Source: an uncultured Mobiluncus sp.
Lineage (GTDB): Bacteria; Actinomycetota; Actinomycetes; Actinomycetales; Actinomycetaceae
Assembly: GCF_902488535.1 (NCBI RefSeq)
Contig: NZ_CABTWO010000012.1
Span: forward strand, 1-64,000
Direction of reading: 5' to 3'
DNA: 64,000 nt
The first letter of the stretch is position 1. Every line of letters begins with the position of its first letter. Shown in pieces: positions 40,612 through 49,191 of this stretch. A program made the translations under genes and the position numbers. The notes below the pieces were generated by a model. That model had not been told where the DNA came from and searched no databases. It saw only the letters and a list, made by a program, of their open reading frames with translations.

Positions 40612-42573
40612 TCACCTACCTAGGTTGATAAGGGTCTCCAGCATCTGGTTAACAGTGCTGGTGATTCTGGCCGCGCCCGCATAGGCGTGCTGGCCGCGAA
40701 TCAGGTTCATTACTTCTTCGTTCATGTCCACACTGGACTGGCTCTTTTGCTGTTGCTCCGCAATCTGGCGCGTTTGCTCCGCCAAGTTGTATTTGTCGGA
40801 GGCTCCCGAGGCGTGTACCCCGATGTCCACGACGGACTTACCCCATTCGTTGAGGGCTGAGGTGGGCGAGTCCTGCTGGCCTCCCAGCCTCAGAGCAACC
40901 GAACCGTCATAGATACCACCAACCTCTACACCGGCGGCGATGGCCTGTGGGTCAGTAATCGCGACTTTGAGGCGCATCGCGGCGGGCAGTTTGTTGTCGG
41001 TAGCGGCAAACTTAAAGAAGTCCCCACCGTCCTCCTTCACGGTTTCGTAGATGGCGGCATGTCCGGGATTGCCCTTTTCAAGTTCTGCTACCTTGTCTTG
41101 CACGGCCCGGTCGAAAAGCTCGTCAGTCTTGTAGTCGCTACGCTTTATGGTTACGTTTGCGTCTACCAGACGGTCCGGATCGTTCGTGTCTTTGCTCAGG
41201 TCCGCGAGCTTGAACGTCACTTCTTTAGTCAAAAGGGTCTTTGTGTTGTTTTTCCCGCCATCGTTGGCGTGGATGGCGTTGACTTCCGTGGCGATATTCG
41301 TAGCCACGTCGTTATAGAGTTTGCCGGCTTCTGCCCAAGAGCCGCCCTTGCCGATGGTTCCGGACACTCCGGGAATCTCGGCCGGTCGTAAGTTTTGGGC
41401 AATACCGCCGATGACTCCTTCTTTAATAGCGATTTCATGTCCGCCAATGTCCCAGGTCAAGCGCACCGGACCTTCATCGCGATGAAAATCGCCCAGAGCA
41501 AACTCCTGATCGGTGCCACCGACTTTCTTGCCATTATCCTCCATGTCATAGAAGGCTACGTATTTGTGACCGACTTTCGACGGATCGGGGGCATCCTTAT
41601 CGGTATATACGCTCACCTTTGCCTGGTATTTCTGGATTTCAACCCCGTTGCGGGTAAATATAGCGTCCAGGCTCTTTCCGCCGGCAGTAAGGGCATCGAC
41701 AGATTTTTGGTACATCTCGCGCGGAGCCGCATCAATTCCCGGCATGTCATAAGAACCGGAAACCACAAAATGGTTCGCATAGTCCTTGCCGACCAGAGAG
41801 TTACCGGACAGCATGATTTCAATCGTGCCGTCTTCGTAAGCAGTCCCAATCATGGACGGATGCGGAGCATTTTCTTTCGTGTAAATCGCTTTCGACTTTC
41901 GCACGGTGGCCCCAGTTAGCTCCGAAATATGCAGGGCGAGCTTGTCACGTTCATCAATCAGGTGGTTTACGTTTTGGCCCACCAAGGTTCCTCTACGAAT
42001 CCGGTCGTTGAGGTTTACCACGGAATCCATAGTGGCATTCAGGTCAGAAACATGGGCTTCCAGTTCGTGCCTGGCGTTCTTCCACTGGTCAGAAATGTGC
42101 GTGTACCCGGTCTGAATCTGGGTCACGAGCGCTTGGGCGTTACCAATGGCGGTCGAGCGCGCCCCACGGTTGTCCGAAGAATTGTTGACGTCTCCCCAAG
42201 ACTTGTAGAATTCGCGTAGTGAGTTGGACACAGACATCTTGCCCAACTCGTCCATAGACGCTTCAATCGCTTTCCAGGATTGGGAAACCTGTTTTGCAGA
42301 AGCGGCACGGCCGGTCTCCAAACGGAGTTTCGCGTCGAGAAAGAAGTCGCCCAAACGACTTTCCCCGGTGATCTCTACGCCGCCGCCCTGGGGTACTGAT
42401 CCAGCCCAGATAGAGGGTTCGGAACCGATGCCAAGAGCTTTTTGGTCGACGCGCTGGCGCGTGTATCCGGGGGTGTTCATGTTGTTTATGTTCTGCCCGG
42501 AAACCTCGATGAGACGTTGGGCTGCATAAAGACCGGTCAATCCGGCGTTCAGCGAAGAAAACGTTGAACCCAT
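40612..42573 (-). CDS. flgK: Flagellar hook-associated protein FlgK (HAP1)
   Basis: Exported junction protein of 653 residues. The N-terminal Flg_bb_rod-like motif is SLNAGLTGLYAAQRLIEVSGQNINNMNTPGYTRQ; the C-terminal motif is SVDMNEEVMNLIRGQHAYAGAARITSTVNQMLETLINL. The central region (about 250-560) is species-specific and probably surface-exposed. It lies between flgN, its likely export chaperone, and flgL. Confidence 0.95.
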   Translation of the reverse strand: MGSTFSSLNAGLTGLYAAQRLIEVSGQNINNMNTPGYTRQRVDQKALGIGSEPSIWAGSVPQGGGVEITGESRLGDFFLDAKLRLETGRAASAKQVSQSWKAIEASMDELGKMSVSNSLREFYKSWGDVNNSSDNRGARSTAIGNAQALVTQIQTGYTHISDQWKNARHELEAHVSDLNATMDSVVNLNDRIRRGTLVGQNVNHLIDERDKLALHISELTGATVRKSKAIYTKENAPHPSMIGTAYEDGTIEIMLSGNSLVGKDYANHFVVSGSYDMPGIDAAPREMYQKSVDALTAGGKSLDAIFTRNGVEIQKYQAKVSVYTDKDAPDPSKVGHKYVAFYDMEDNGKKVGGTDQEFALGDFHRDEGPVRLTWDIGGHEIAIKEGVIGGIAQNLRPAEIPGVSGTIGKGGSWAEAGKLYNDVATNIATEVNAIHANDGGKNNTKTLLTKEVTFKLADLSKDTNDPDRLVDANVTIKRSDYKTDELFDRAVQDKVAELEKGNPGHAAIYETVKEDGGDFFKFAATDNKLPAAMRLKVAITDPQAIAAGVEVGGIYDGSVALRLGGQQDSPTSALNEWGKSVVDIGVHASGASDKYNLAEQTRQIAEQQQKSQSSVDMNEEVMNLIRGQHAYAGAARITSTVNQMLETLINLGR

Positions 42574-42642
42574 CGGAGTGTCCTTTCTCTAGCCTGTGTG
42601 CTTACTCAATCTTTGTGTCGCCTCTCGCGCCCACGTTTAAGC

Positions 42643-42650
42643 TCATCGGC
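42643..42650 (-). promoter_or_regulatory. Possible sigma-28 -10 element upstream of flgK
   Basis: GCCGATGA on the minus strand differs at one base from the sigma-28 -10 consensus GCCGATAA. It lies about 70 bases upstream of flgK. The -35 position holds only a weak TTAT, so the promoter is tentative. Confidence 0.3.
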
Positions 42651-42700
42651 TTGAAAAGCTCAGATATAAGAATTTTTTCAAAAACCCCGTGGTCTTGTTC

Positions 42701-43186
42701 TTACATTGAGGTGTCAAGCATGGTGGATTCACCTGTTCCGGAAGCGTGGATTCCGCCGTCCTCACCGTAAGTTTCTTCCGCTCCTTGCATGCTCATCAGG
42801 GTTTCCTGGGTGGCGCGTTGCAGGGAGGCCAGGACTTCCTGGTTTGCCTGGGACATATCGGCGATTTCAGAAGTCAGGGAGATGAGGGCTCCGCGGTGCT
42901 GGTTCAGCAGGGTCTTCCACGGTTCGTCGGCTGCCTCGGCGATTTCTTTCAGGGAGGCCTCGGGCGGCAGTCCCAAGTCGACCGCCACGGCTTCAGATTC
43001 CATAGAGCGTTCCAGTTCCATCGTTTGGGCCTGCGCAATGACGGCTTCCAGTTCACGAGTGGCGCGCGGCAGCCACCGGGACGAGGCCGTGGAAGTAATC
43101 AAACGTTCTTCCTCCAGCTTGAACAGCATGACCTCCAGAGTTTCGCGTTGTTTCCACAGCTGGCGTGATAATGCGTCCAATGACAT
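42701..43186 (-). CDS. flgN: FlgN-like flagellar export chaperone
   Basis: Cytosolic protein of 161 residues, mostly helical. FlgN keeps FlgK and FlgL export-ready. It has the FlgN arrangement of two long amphipathic helices (LSRQLWKQRETLEVMLFKLEEERLI; NQHRGALISLTSEIADMSQANQEVL) and lies just upstream of flgK. ATG 43186 follows AGGAGGAGG; the longer frame from 43219 is unlikely. Assignment rests on pattern and position rather than a sharp motif. Confidence 0.75.
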   Translation of the reverse strand: MSLDALSRQLWKQRETLEVMLFKLEEERLITSTASSRWLPRATRELEAVIAQAQTMELERSMESEAVAVDLGLPPEASLKEIAEAADEPWKTLLNQHRGALISLTSEIADMSQANQEVLASLQRATQETLMSMQGAEETYGEDGGIHASGTGESTMLDTSM

Positions 43187-43234
43187 AGCGTCCTCCTCCT
43201 CAGTCAGCACAATCGTCAATGCTTGACCGGTCTT

Positions 43235-43262
43235 TAGCTAAACTTACACGCAAAATTGTCAA
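43235..43262 (-). promoter_or_regulatory. Candidate promoter for flgN-flgK-flgL-fliW
   Basis: TTGACA (43257-43262, minus strand) and TAGCTA (43235-43240) are 16 bases apart, about 50 bases upstream of the flgN ATG. The -35 is perfect and the -10 weak, which suggests a need for an activator. Confidence 0.35.
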
Positions 43263-43365
43263 TCTCTCAATCCTGCCGATTCCTCAGTAATCTACCGCTA
43301 ATTAAAGGGTATAAAAGGTAAACTAATTTGAACTGTACCTGCGATTTTTTCTGAGGAGAGACACG

Positions 43366-44667
43366 GTGGAGGCTTCACTCGGCGAAGTGAACCGCAACGA
43401 ACTAATTGAAAAAAACCTCCCCTTGGTTGGTTACCAAGTGGCGGAGTTGTTGCGCCGTGTCCCGTCTTTTGTGCAACGCGAGGACCTCGCTTCGGCGGGT
43501 TCTTTGGCTCTGGTGCAAGCCGCTAATTCTTACGATCCATCGACCGGGGTGCCCTTTCATCGCTACGCAATCTACCGGATTCGCGGGGCGATGCTGGATG
43601 AGCTGCGTTCTATGGACTGGGCGACGCGCGGGGCCCGCCAACGTACCAAGCAACTGGAAGAAATGACCTCTACCCTCACCGCTGCCGCGGGACGCGCCCC
43701 CACGAAAGAGGAACTTGCTTCGGCCTTGGGAGTGGACGTAGAGACGGTGGAGTCCGCCCAGCAAGACGCCGCCCGCCGTGTCATCTCGATGGATGCGCCC
43801 GCCGGTAAAGACGACGAGCGGACCCTGGAAGTGCCTGATGAAAGCCCCTCCCCGGAGGACACGCTGCTGGACGACGAACGCCTGGTGTATCTGCGCGCGG
43901 CGGTGCGGGCTCTGCCCCAGCGCCTGCGCTATGTAGTGGAACAGGTATTTTTCGAGGAACGTCCGATTCAAGATGTCGCCGATGAGCTGGGCGTCACCCA
44001 GTCGCGGGTGTCCCAGCTACGTTCAGAGGCGCTCACCCTGATGCGCGAGGGGATGAACCGCCACCTCGATCCCGAAACGGCCGCGGAAGAAAACGAGGAA
44101 GTCACCGGCATCGTTAAGAAACGCCGCGAGAACTACTTCCAAAAGATTGAAGATCACGCTGATGAGATGCTGCGCGCAGATTCAGACGTGGACTTAGAGA
44201 TAGAGGACACGCTGATTCCACCCCCTGACTCTTCGTCAGCGCGAGGTCGCCCGCGGGATTCTTCCGGGGCGACTCGTCCCCGTTCGTCGTCTTTGCGTGA
44301 TTCGTTGTCACAAGTTTTGTCCGGCGGGTCTGCGGGGTCATCTCGCCGTAAGGAAAAGGAGGGGGAGTCCGCTACTGAGGATTCGCAGGGCACTTCCACC
44401 AAGAGTTTCCTGGCTGGTCACGCCCGTGGCACGGCGCAGGCGAAGGCTCGTATCGAAGCTGAGCAGGAAGCCCAGCGCGCCGCCGAAGCAGCCGAGAAAC
44501 CTAAAAGTAAAGACAAAGTCCGATCTCGTGGTGGGGAACCCGAAGTGGAGCTACCGGCGGAAGAAGAAAAACCACCCACCCCGCCAACCACCTCTTACCT
44601 GGGAGGATTGTCGATTCGGCAGCAGAATATGCGAGCGGAAGCGCGTCGGAATCGACGAAAAAAATAA
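43366..44667 (+). CDS. fliA: Flagellar/WhiG-type sigma-28 factor with long C-terminal extension
   Basis: Alternative sigma factor of 433 residues. Region 2 (NLPLVGYQVAELLRRVPSFVQREDLASAGSLALVQAANSYDP... YRIRGAMLDELRSMDW), region 3 (RAPTKEELASALGV) and region 4 (LPQRLRYVVEQVFFEERPIQDVADELGVTQSRVSQLRSEAL) are all present and fill residues 1-234. FliA/WhiG proteins normally end there (230-280 residues). This one has about 200 more residues: a charged helix KKRRENYFQKIEDHADEML, then disordered Ser/Arg/Glu/Lys sequence ending RNRRKK. GTG start with GAGGAGAG. Divergent from flgN and followed by fliD. FlgM, the usual anti-sigma factor, is not in the window. Confidence 0.88.
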   Translation: MEASLGEVNRNELIEKNLPLVGYQVAELLRRVPSFVQREDLASAGSLALVQAANSYDPSTGVPFHRYAIYRIRGAMLDELRSMDWATRGARQRTKQLEEMTSTLTAAAGRAPTKEELASALGVDVETVESAQQDAARRVISMDAPAGKDDERTLEVPDESPSPEDTLLDDERLVYLRAAVRALPQRLRYVVEQVFFEERPIQDVADELGVTQSRVSQLRSEALTLMREGMNRHLDPETAAEENEEVTGIVKKRRENYFQKIEDHADEMLRADSDVDLEIEDTLIPPPDSSSARGRPRDSSGATRPRSSSLRDSLSQVLSGGSAGSSRRKEKEGESATEDSQGTSTKSFLAGHARGTAQAKARIEAEQEAQRAAEAAEKPKSKDKVRSRGGEPEVELPAEEEKPPTPPTTSYLGGLSIRQQNMRAEARRNRRKK

Positions 44668-44675
44668 TTTCTCCT

Positions 44676-44701
44676 TAATTCTCAGAGTTAATGGCCGACA
44701 A
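44676..44701 (+). promoter_or_regulatory. Candidate sigma-28 promoter of fliD
   Basis: TAAT (44676-44679) and GCCGACAA (44694-44701) are 14 bases apart and resemble the sigma-28 consensus TAAA-N15-GCCGATAA. They lie about 100 bases upstream of fliD. A small GTGTC/GACAC hairpin follows. Confidence 0.4.
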
Positions 44702-44800
44702 TTAAGCGTGAGGTAGTGTCAGCGGGACACCTGTCGGTATCCTGGGCCTCGGCGTTATCTCAGGATGGGATAAAGCCTTTATTCCACGGAAGGAGAAATC

Positions 44801-46366
44801 ATGAGTATGGGTATAAGCGGTATTGGCGGTTTCAATACCGAGGGGATTGTCCAGAAGCTAATGGCTCTGGAATGGCAGGCCGGTAGGGGTCTGCAGACCA
44901 AGAAAGTCCAGCTTGAATCCCGCACCAAGGCATTCCGGGATTTGAACACACAGCTGGCAGCCTTGACGAAGAATGCTTGGACGGTTTACGGCAAGGAAAG
45001 CAAGTTCGACAAAAGTTTTGATGCTTCGGCCGTCTGGGGTGCAGTGAAGGGCTCTTCCTCCAGCGACATGGTCAGTGTCAGCACCAAGGCTGGCGCAGCC
45101 GTGGGTTCGGTGGAGTTTGATGTCAAGTCCCTGGCTCAGTCCAAGCAGGTTACCTTTGACAGCAATCAGCTCACTTCGCTTACCAATGCAATCGGCCAGG
45201 GTGGCTCCTTCTCCATTATGGTGGGGAACAAGGTCACGAACATTACTCCGGCTTCCAACTCTATGCAGGATATTGCCCAGGCAATCAACTCCGTGAAAGA
45301 CTCCGGCGTGGCTGCCACGGTGGTGCGCGTCAGCGACAGTAATGGACAAGCCCAGTATGTCTTGCAGGTCACCGGCAAGGATACTGGTGTCGAGGCTGGG
45401 GACTTCAAGATTTTTGCCGGGGACGTGACGAAGGGTCTCTCCGTCACCCCCAAGACCACTACTCCCGACGCGGCTTCTCAATCGGTGTCCTACACCTTTG
45501 AGGATGCGGCAGCGTTGCGCTCTGCCGTCTCGGGGGTTACCTCCTATGACGGTACGGAGCGCCGGGCGTCCAGTGATGCGGTTATCTCCCTCTACGGTGA
45601 GGACCACCGCTACTCCTCCAACCAGATTGAGTTGATGGATAAGGTCACGGTGGATATTTCTGGTGTGAAGGCGGAAACCAAGGCGGACGGAACCAGTGTC
45701 TACCCCGGGTACCTGACCAAGGGCGTCAAGATTGATGTCGTGGCCGACCAGTCCGAGGCAGCTGGCAAGGTGAAGTCCCTCATCGGAGACGTGAACAAGA
45801 TTCTGGGGACTTTGGCCAAAGGCATGAAGTCAGTGGAGCAAACCCGAACCGACGAAGACGGAAGGAAGTCTACGTGGAAGGCTCCGGGTGTCTTGTCGAA
45901 CTCGATTGGTCGCCAGGTGCAGTCCGAGCTAGGGGATATGCTCTCCTCTGGAATCACGATTAAGGATGCTGCGGGGAATGCTCAAACCTACTCTGCGGAA
46001 GACTTCGGGATTACCCTGAAGAACACCTCGGATGGTTTGACGGTGGAGTTCGATGAATCTAAGTTCCAGGCCATGATGGAGTCTGACCCGACCAGGACGG
46101 AAAAGGTTGTGTCTGCTTTTGCCGAAAAACTTGGGGATTTCGGCAGCAACGTTTCCGATTCGAGCACCGGAATGCTGACAAGTGTCATCAAGTCCAACGA
46201 CGACGAGAAGAGCTACGTAGAGTCTCGAATCAGCGACTTTACGGAGCGTATGGTGCGCAAGGAGGCATCTTTGAAGCAGCAGTATTCTCGGTTGGAGACC
46301 TTGCTGGCAGGGTTCAGTCAGCAGCAGGCTTGGCTGACTTCCCAGTTGGCCGGGTTGGCGAGATAG
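44801..46366 (+). CDS. fliD: Flagellar filament cap protein FliD (HAP2)
   Basis: Exported cap protein of 521 residues promoting flagellin insertion at the filament tip. FliD_N begins ISGIGGFNTEGIVQKLMALEWQAGRGLQTKK; FliD_C ends with a long coiled coil (ESRISDFTERMVRKEASLKQQYSRLETLLAGFSQQQAWLTSQLAGL), both diagnostic. AAGGAG precedes the ATG. First gene of fliD-fliS-fliT-like. Confidence 0.95.
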   Translation: MSMGISGIGGFNTEGIVQKLMALEWQAGRGLQTKKVQLESRTKAFRDLNTQLAALTKNAWTVYGKESKFDKSFDASAVWGAVKGSSSSDMVSVSTKAGAAVGSVEFDVKSLAQSKQVTFDSNQLTSLTNAIGQGGSFSIMVGNKVTNITPASNSMQDIAQAINSVKDSGVAATVVRVSDSNGQAQYVLQVTGKDTGVEAGDFKIFAGDVTKGLSVTPKTTTPDAASQSVSYTFEDAAALRSAVSGVTSYDGTERRASSDAVISLYGEDHRYSSNQIELMDKVTVDISGVKAETKADGTSVYPGYLTKGVKIDVVADQSEAAGKVKSLIGDVNKILGTLAKGMKSVEQTRTDEDGRKSTWKAPGVLSNSIGRQVQSELGDMLSSGITIKDAAGNAQTYSAEDFGITLKNTSDGLTVEFDESKFQAMMESDPTRTEKVVSAFAEKLGDFGSNVSDSSTGMLTSVIKSNDDEKSYVESRISDFTERMVRKEASLKQQYSRLETLLAGFSQQQAWLTSQLAGLAR

Positions 46367-46408
46367 TTTTTGACAGACTGAAGATTCTTCACGCAGATTT
46401 TGTGGTAT

Positions 46409-46444
46409 TTCGGCTGGGTTCACTGTATTAGTGACCCAGCCGAA
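46409..46444 (+). terminator. Strong hairpin between fliD and fliS
   Basis: TTCGGCTGGGTTCACT (46409-46424) pairs with AGTGACCCAGCCGAA (46430-46444), a 15-bp stem with a single bulge. No U-tract follows, so it may attenuate or stabilise mRNA rather than end it. A TTGACA at 46370 could mark a fliS promoter, but no good -10 is placed. Confidence 0.4.
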
Positions 46445-46484
46445 GTATTGTAGTAGTGGGTAGTGATTTTTACGGAGGGAAACT

Positions 46485-46934
46485 ATGCAAACCGCAATTA
46501 ACCGGTTCCAACAAGACTCTATTGCGACAGCTTCTCCCGCGAGGCTGCTTACGATGCTTTATGACCGACTGCTGCTTGATATTGGGCGGGCTGAGAAAGC
46601 CCTGCGCGGTCAGAACCGGGTTGAAGCGCATAAAAATCTCACTCATGCTCAGGACATTATCGCCGAGTTGATGTCTTCCCTGCGGATGGACGTGTGGGAC
46701 GGTGCCGAGGGTTTGATGGCTCTGTATGTGTATGCCATGAAGGAACTGGTCAACGCCAACGTGCAGGGCGATGCTGATAAAGCCCAAGAGATTCGGGAGC
46801 TGTTTGAGCCGCTGGCGGACGCGTGGAAACAGGCGGCTGCACAAATGGAAGCTAACGATGCAAAAACTGCAGGGAATCAGTCGAATTCAGCGGGTGTCAA
46901 GCGTAACTCTAAGGGTGATTTGGGTGTCGGATAG
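46485..46934 (+). CDS. fliS: Flagellin export chaperone FliS
   Basis: Four-helix-bundle chaperone of 149 residues that binds the flagellin C-terminus. Typical N-terminus QTAINRFQQDSIATASPARLLTMLYDRLLLDIGRAEKAL and helix HKNLTHAQDIIAELMSSLRM are visible. An Asn/Ser/Lys-rich tail of about 25 residues extends it. It overlaps the next gene by 11 bases. Confidence 0.93.
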   Translation: MQTAINRFQQDSIATASPARLLTMLYDRLLLDIGRAEKALRGQNRVEAHKNLTHAQDIIAELMSSLRMDVWDGAEGLMALYVYAMKELVNANVQGDADKAQEIRELFEPLADAWKQAAAQMEANDAKTAGNQSNSAGVKRNSKGDLGVG

Positions 46935-47232
46935 TAAAGATGTGGCACAGTGGTCCGCTGAGTTAGAAAAAATCCATCAGCAGGTTCTGGAAGCACGCCG
47001 GCAGCTTAGCGCAGGTCAGATTCCGGAAGAAATCGTGTGGCAGCCGCCAACTATGAGTGCTTTGCCGTCGCAACTGCGTAATCAGGCCCTGAAATTGCAA
47101 AGCGAGTTGCAGGACATACAGTCACGTATCATGGTTGCAATGGATAATAACCGTGAGGAAAGAGATCGTTTACGCCAACGGTCAAGTCAGAAAACCGATC
47201 CGAAACCGGTTTATTTGGATGTTCAGGGTTAG
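46924..47232 (+). CDS. Small helical protein, probably a FliT-like flagellar chaperone
   Basis: Protein of 102 residues with two helical stretches (VAQWSAELEKIHQQVLEARRQL; SQLRNQALKLQSELQDIQSRIMVAMDNN), the position directly after fliS and the size all fit FliT. No sharp motif is present. The GTG at 46924 is preceded by AAGGGTGA inside fliS. The longer frame from 46771 would read deep into fliS and is unlikely. A terminator follows. Confidence 0.55.
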   Translation: MSDSKDVAQWSAELEKIHQQVLEARRQLSAGQIPEEIVWQPPTMSALPSQLRNQALKLQSELQDIQSRIMVAMDNNREERDRLRQRSSQKTDPKPVYLDVQG

Positions 47233-47261
47233 ATACTGAACTGCCGTTTGTGTTCACGGGG

Positions 47262-47293
47262 AACTTCCAGGAAAATGACTTTTCCTGGAAGTT
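47262..47293 (+). terminator. Rho-independent terminator of fliD-fliS-fliT-like
   Basis: Perfect 14-bp stem AACTTCCAGGAAAA (47262-47275) with TTTTCCTGGAAGTT (47280-47293), loop TGAC, followed by GTCTTAATATTT. Confidence 0.75.
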
Positions 47294-48009
47294 GTCTTAA
47301 TATTTGGGCAAAAAAGCGGCGAAATTGCTGTATAAATGCGAACAATTCAGATAGTGTGACCAACATCACAAATAGGACATTAGTCCTGCTTAGGTTCGGG
47401 AGATGAACGCTAAACAATTATTCTCATGGCATAACCTACACACTAACAATTTCTGCGTACCCTGGAAAGTTTGCTATAACTTCCAGTCAGACTTCAGAAA
47501 GTTACCACCTATAAAGTATTCGTGTCTAAAGCTGCTCGTGGGAGAACCTTTTGAATATTCAAGAAAAAGATGAAAATCGGGCAATCGGAGGGAAATTTCA
47601 ATCAGAAGGCGCCACATCGCAAACTGAGAGAAGCCTGAAAAAAATATTTCTAAGCATTATTTAAAACACTACCGTAATGAACGAAAGTGGCCGGATTGAA
47701 AGCTTACAAAGTGGTAAAATTCAGATGCTGGGAATACGGTAAGTTACAGCTGTGTAATCTTCCATAAACCCCTTTTACCAGGCCGTATAGTTAGGGCATT
47801 TGTACTAACAAAAACCTACTTAATGTAAAAATCGTGGGGTTCCCAGGAACTTCTCATGAACTCCAAACGCAATAATTAAATCTCCTCGACAAATACTTGG
47901 GAACTGCCGATACTGGATATGTCAGCGCAGTAAGCACTGAACCGCAGCAGGAAGTTACGCGGAATAAGGATCGAGGGAATGATCCAGCGAGAAAACATGT
48001 GAGGTCGTC
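47294..48009 (+). other. AT-rich regulatory gap before the flgB operon
   Basis: About 700 bases, distinctly richer in A+T than the window, without a convincing gene. It holds a TATAAA (47331), a perfect CRP-type site and adjacent palindrome (47355-47387), a GTTCC-CA-GGAAC palindrome (47839-47850) and a sigma-28-like GCCGATAC (47906-47913). Two short frames, 47403-47573 (56 codons) and 47551-47664 (37 codons, TTG start), are possible but unsupported. The flgB ribosome binding site GAGG is just before 48010. Confidence 0.5.
47355..47370. promoter_or_regulatory. Perfect CRP/FNR-family operator (TGTGA-N6-TCACA)
   Basis: TGTGA (47355-47359) and TCACA (47366-47370) with a six-base spacer match the CRP/GlxR consensus exactly. 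Three bases later a second palindrome, AGGAC-ATTA-GTCCT (47374-47387), resembles a DosR/DevR box. Both are in the gap before flgB. Binding is inferred only from sequence. Confidence 0.5.
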
Positions 48010-48357
48010 ATGTTTGATTCTGTTGGTTACGTAGCAATGCGGACCGCGCTGGATGGATTGTCAATGCGTCAGCGAGTCATCGCCGACAACATCGCCAATA
48101 TTCAGACGCCGGGATTCTTAGCCGGCAAGGTTTCGTTCGAAAATGAACTGGCTCGCGCCGTTGAGTTCGGACACCCTGCCACCACGCATATCGCCACTGC
48201 CCGCTCTTTGGAGCCCACTCGTATCGACGGTAACAATGTCAATCTGGACACTGAAACCATCTCGAGTGTGGATACGGTTCTTCGCTTCCAGCTGGCTACC
48301 CAAGCAATCAGTGGGGAATATACCAACATTCGCTCGGCCATGAGGACGACATCATGA
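48010..48357 (+). CDS. flgB: Flagellar proximal rod protein FlgB
   Basis: Rod protein of 115 residues exported by the flagellar apparatus. N-terminal VAMRTALDGLSMRQRVIADNIANIQTPGFLAGKVSFE is the Flg_bb_rod motif. The C-terminal half is FlgB-like. First gene of the long + strand operon; TGAGG lies before the ATG. Overlaps flgC by ATGA. Confidence 0.93.
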   Translation: MFDSVGYVAMRTALDGLSMRQRVIADNIANIQTPGFLAGKVSFENELARAVEFGHPATTHIATARSLEPTRIDGNNVNLDTETISSVDTVLRFQLATQAISGEYTNIRSAMRTTS

Positions 48358-48752
48358 CCACGTTTGGAGCAATCGGTATCGCTGGAACCGGCATGACAGT
48401 CAACCGCAAATGGTTGGACTGCATCTCGGACAACATCGCCAACATCAACACCACCAAGCCCATGAACGAAGAGGCCTTCCGGGCTCGCTACGTCGTGGCT
48501 CAGGCTGTTGATTATGGGCGTCCAGCAGGAACGATGGTCACGGGCATTGCGCTCGGTGGCACCGATGGACGGATCGTGTACGACCCCCGCGATCCCAACG
48601 CGAATGAAGAAGGGTATGTCCGCCACCCTGATATTGACTTGGGATCACAGATGACCCAGTTGATTATGGCGCAAAGGGCTTACCAAGCGAACGCTGCCGT
48701 GGTGGACCGTGCAAAGTCCACTTACGAATCAGCATTGCAAATCGGGAGGTAA
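48354..48752 (+). CDS. flgC: Flagellar proximal rod protein FlgC
   Basis: Rod protein of 132 residues. The N-terminus GAIGIAGTGMTVNRKWLDCISDNIANINTT and C-terminus EGYVRHPDIDLGSQMTQLIMAQRAYQANAAVVDRAKSTYESAL are diagnostic of FlgC. ATGA overlap with flgB. Confidence 0.95.
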   Translation: MTTFGAIGIAGTGMTVNRKWLDCISDNIANINTTKPMNEEAFRARYVVAQAVDYGRPAGTMVTGIALGGTDGRIVYDPRDPNANEEGYVRHPDIDLGSQMTQLIMAQRAYQANAAVVDRAKSTYESALQIGR

Positions 48753-48759
48753 GTGAGCC

Positions 48760-49191
48760 ATGCCTTACTCTGTAGACGGTATTGGTAGCCACCTGACCAG
48801 TTCCTTGACCGGAACCCAGCAGCTGACCAATAACTTCGTACAATCCCTTGGGTTCTCACGTTCCGCAGCCACCCAAGCCGGTCCGTCGCGTCTGGGCACC
48901 AATGCCACGCACGTCGCCCCGACTGGCACCGGTCTAACTCCGTTGGGTGCAGACGTCCGCGATGTCGCGGAAACCTCTTTCGGCAATGTCTTTGCCGATG
49001 CGGTGTATAACATGCAGCAACGTGAGAGTACCGCCAAGAAGCTGGGTGTGCAGGCCCTAACCGGGCAACTCAATGATGTCCACCAATACACTATTGCAGC
49101 CGCAGAATCCCAGCTGACCATGGAACTGACCTCCACCATTCGGAATAAGGCAGTTGATATGTTCAACGAGATTATGAGGATGCAAGCATAA
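48760..49191 (+). CDS. fliE: Flagellar MS-ring/rod junction protein FliE
   Basis: Protein of 143 residues linking the MS ring to the rod. The C-terminal 80 residues carry the FliE fold (TSFGNVFADAVYNMQQRESTAKKLGVQALTGQLNDVHQYTIAAAESQLTMELTSTIRNKAVDMFNEIMRMQA). The N-terminal 50 residues, Thr/Ser-rich, are longer than in most FliE. TAATG overlap with fliF. Confidence 0.92.
   Translation: MPYSVDGIGSHLTSSLTGTQQLTNNFVQSLGFSRSAATQAGPSRLGTNATHVAPTGTGLTPLGADVRDVAETSFGNVFADAVYNMQQRESTAKKLGVQALTGQLNDVHQYTIAAAESQLTMELTSTIRNKAVDMFNEIMRMQA

Noticed and set aside
47403..47664. Two short frames in the gap before flgB (56 codons from 47403; 37 codons from TTG 47551)
   Set aside because: No recognisable sequence, weak or misplaced ribosome binding sites and AT-rich composition in which short open frames are common. 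Mentioned under the region, not called as genes.
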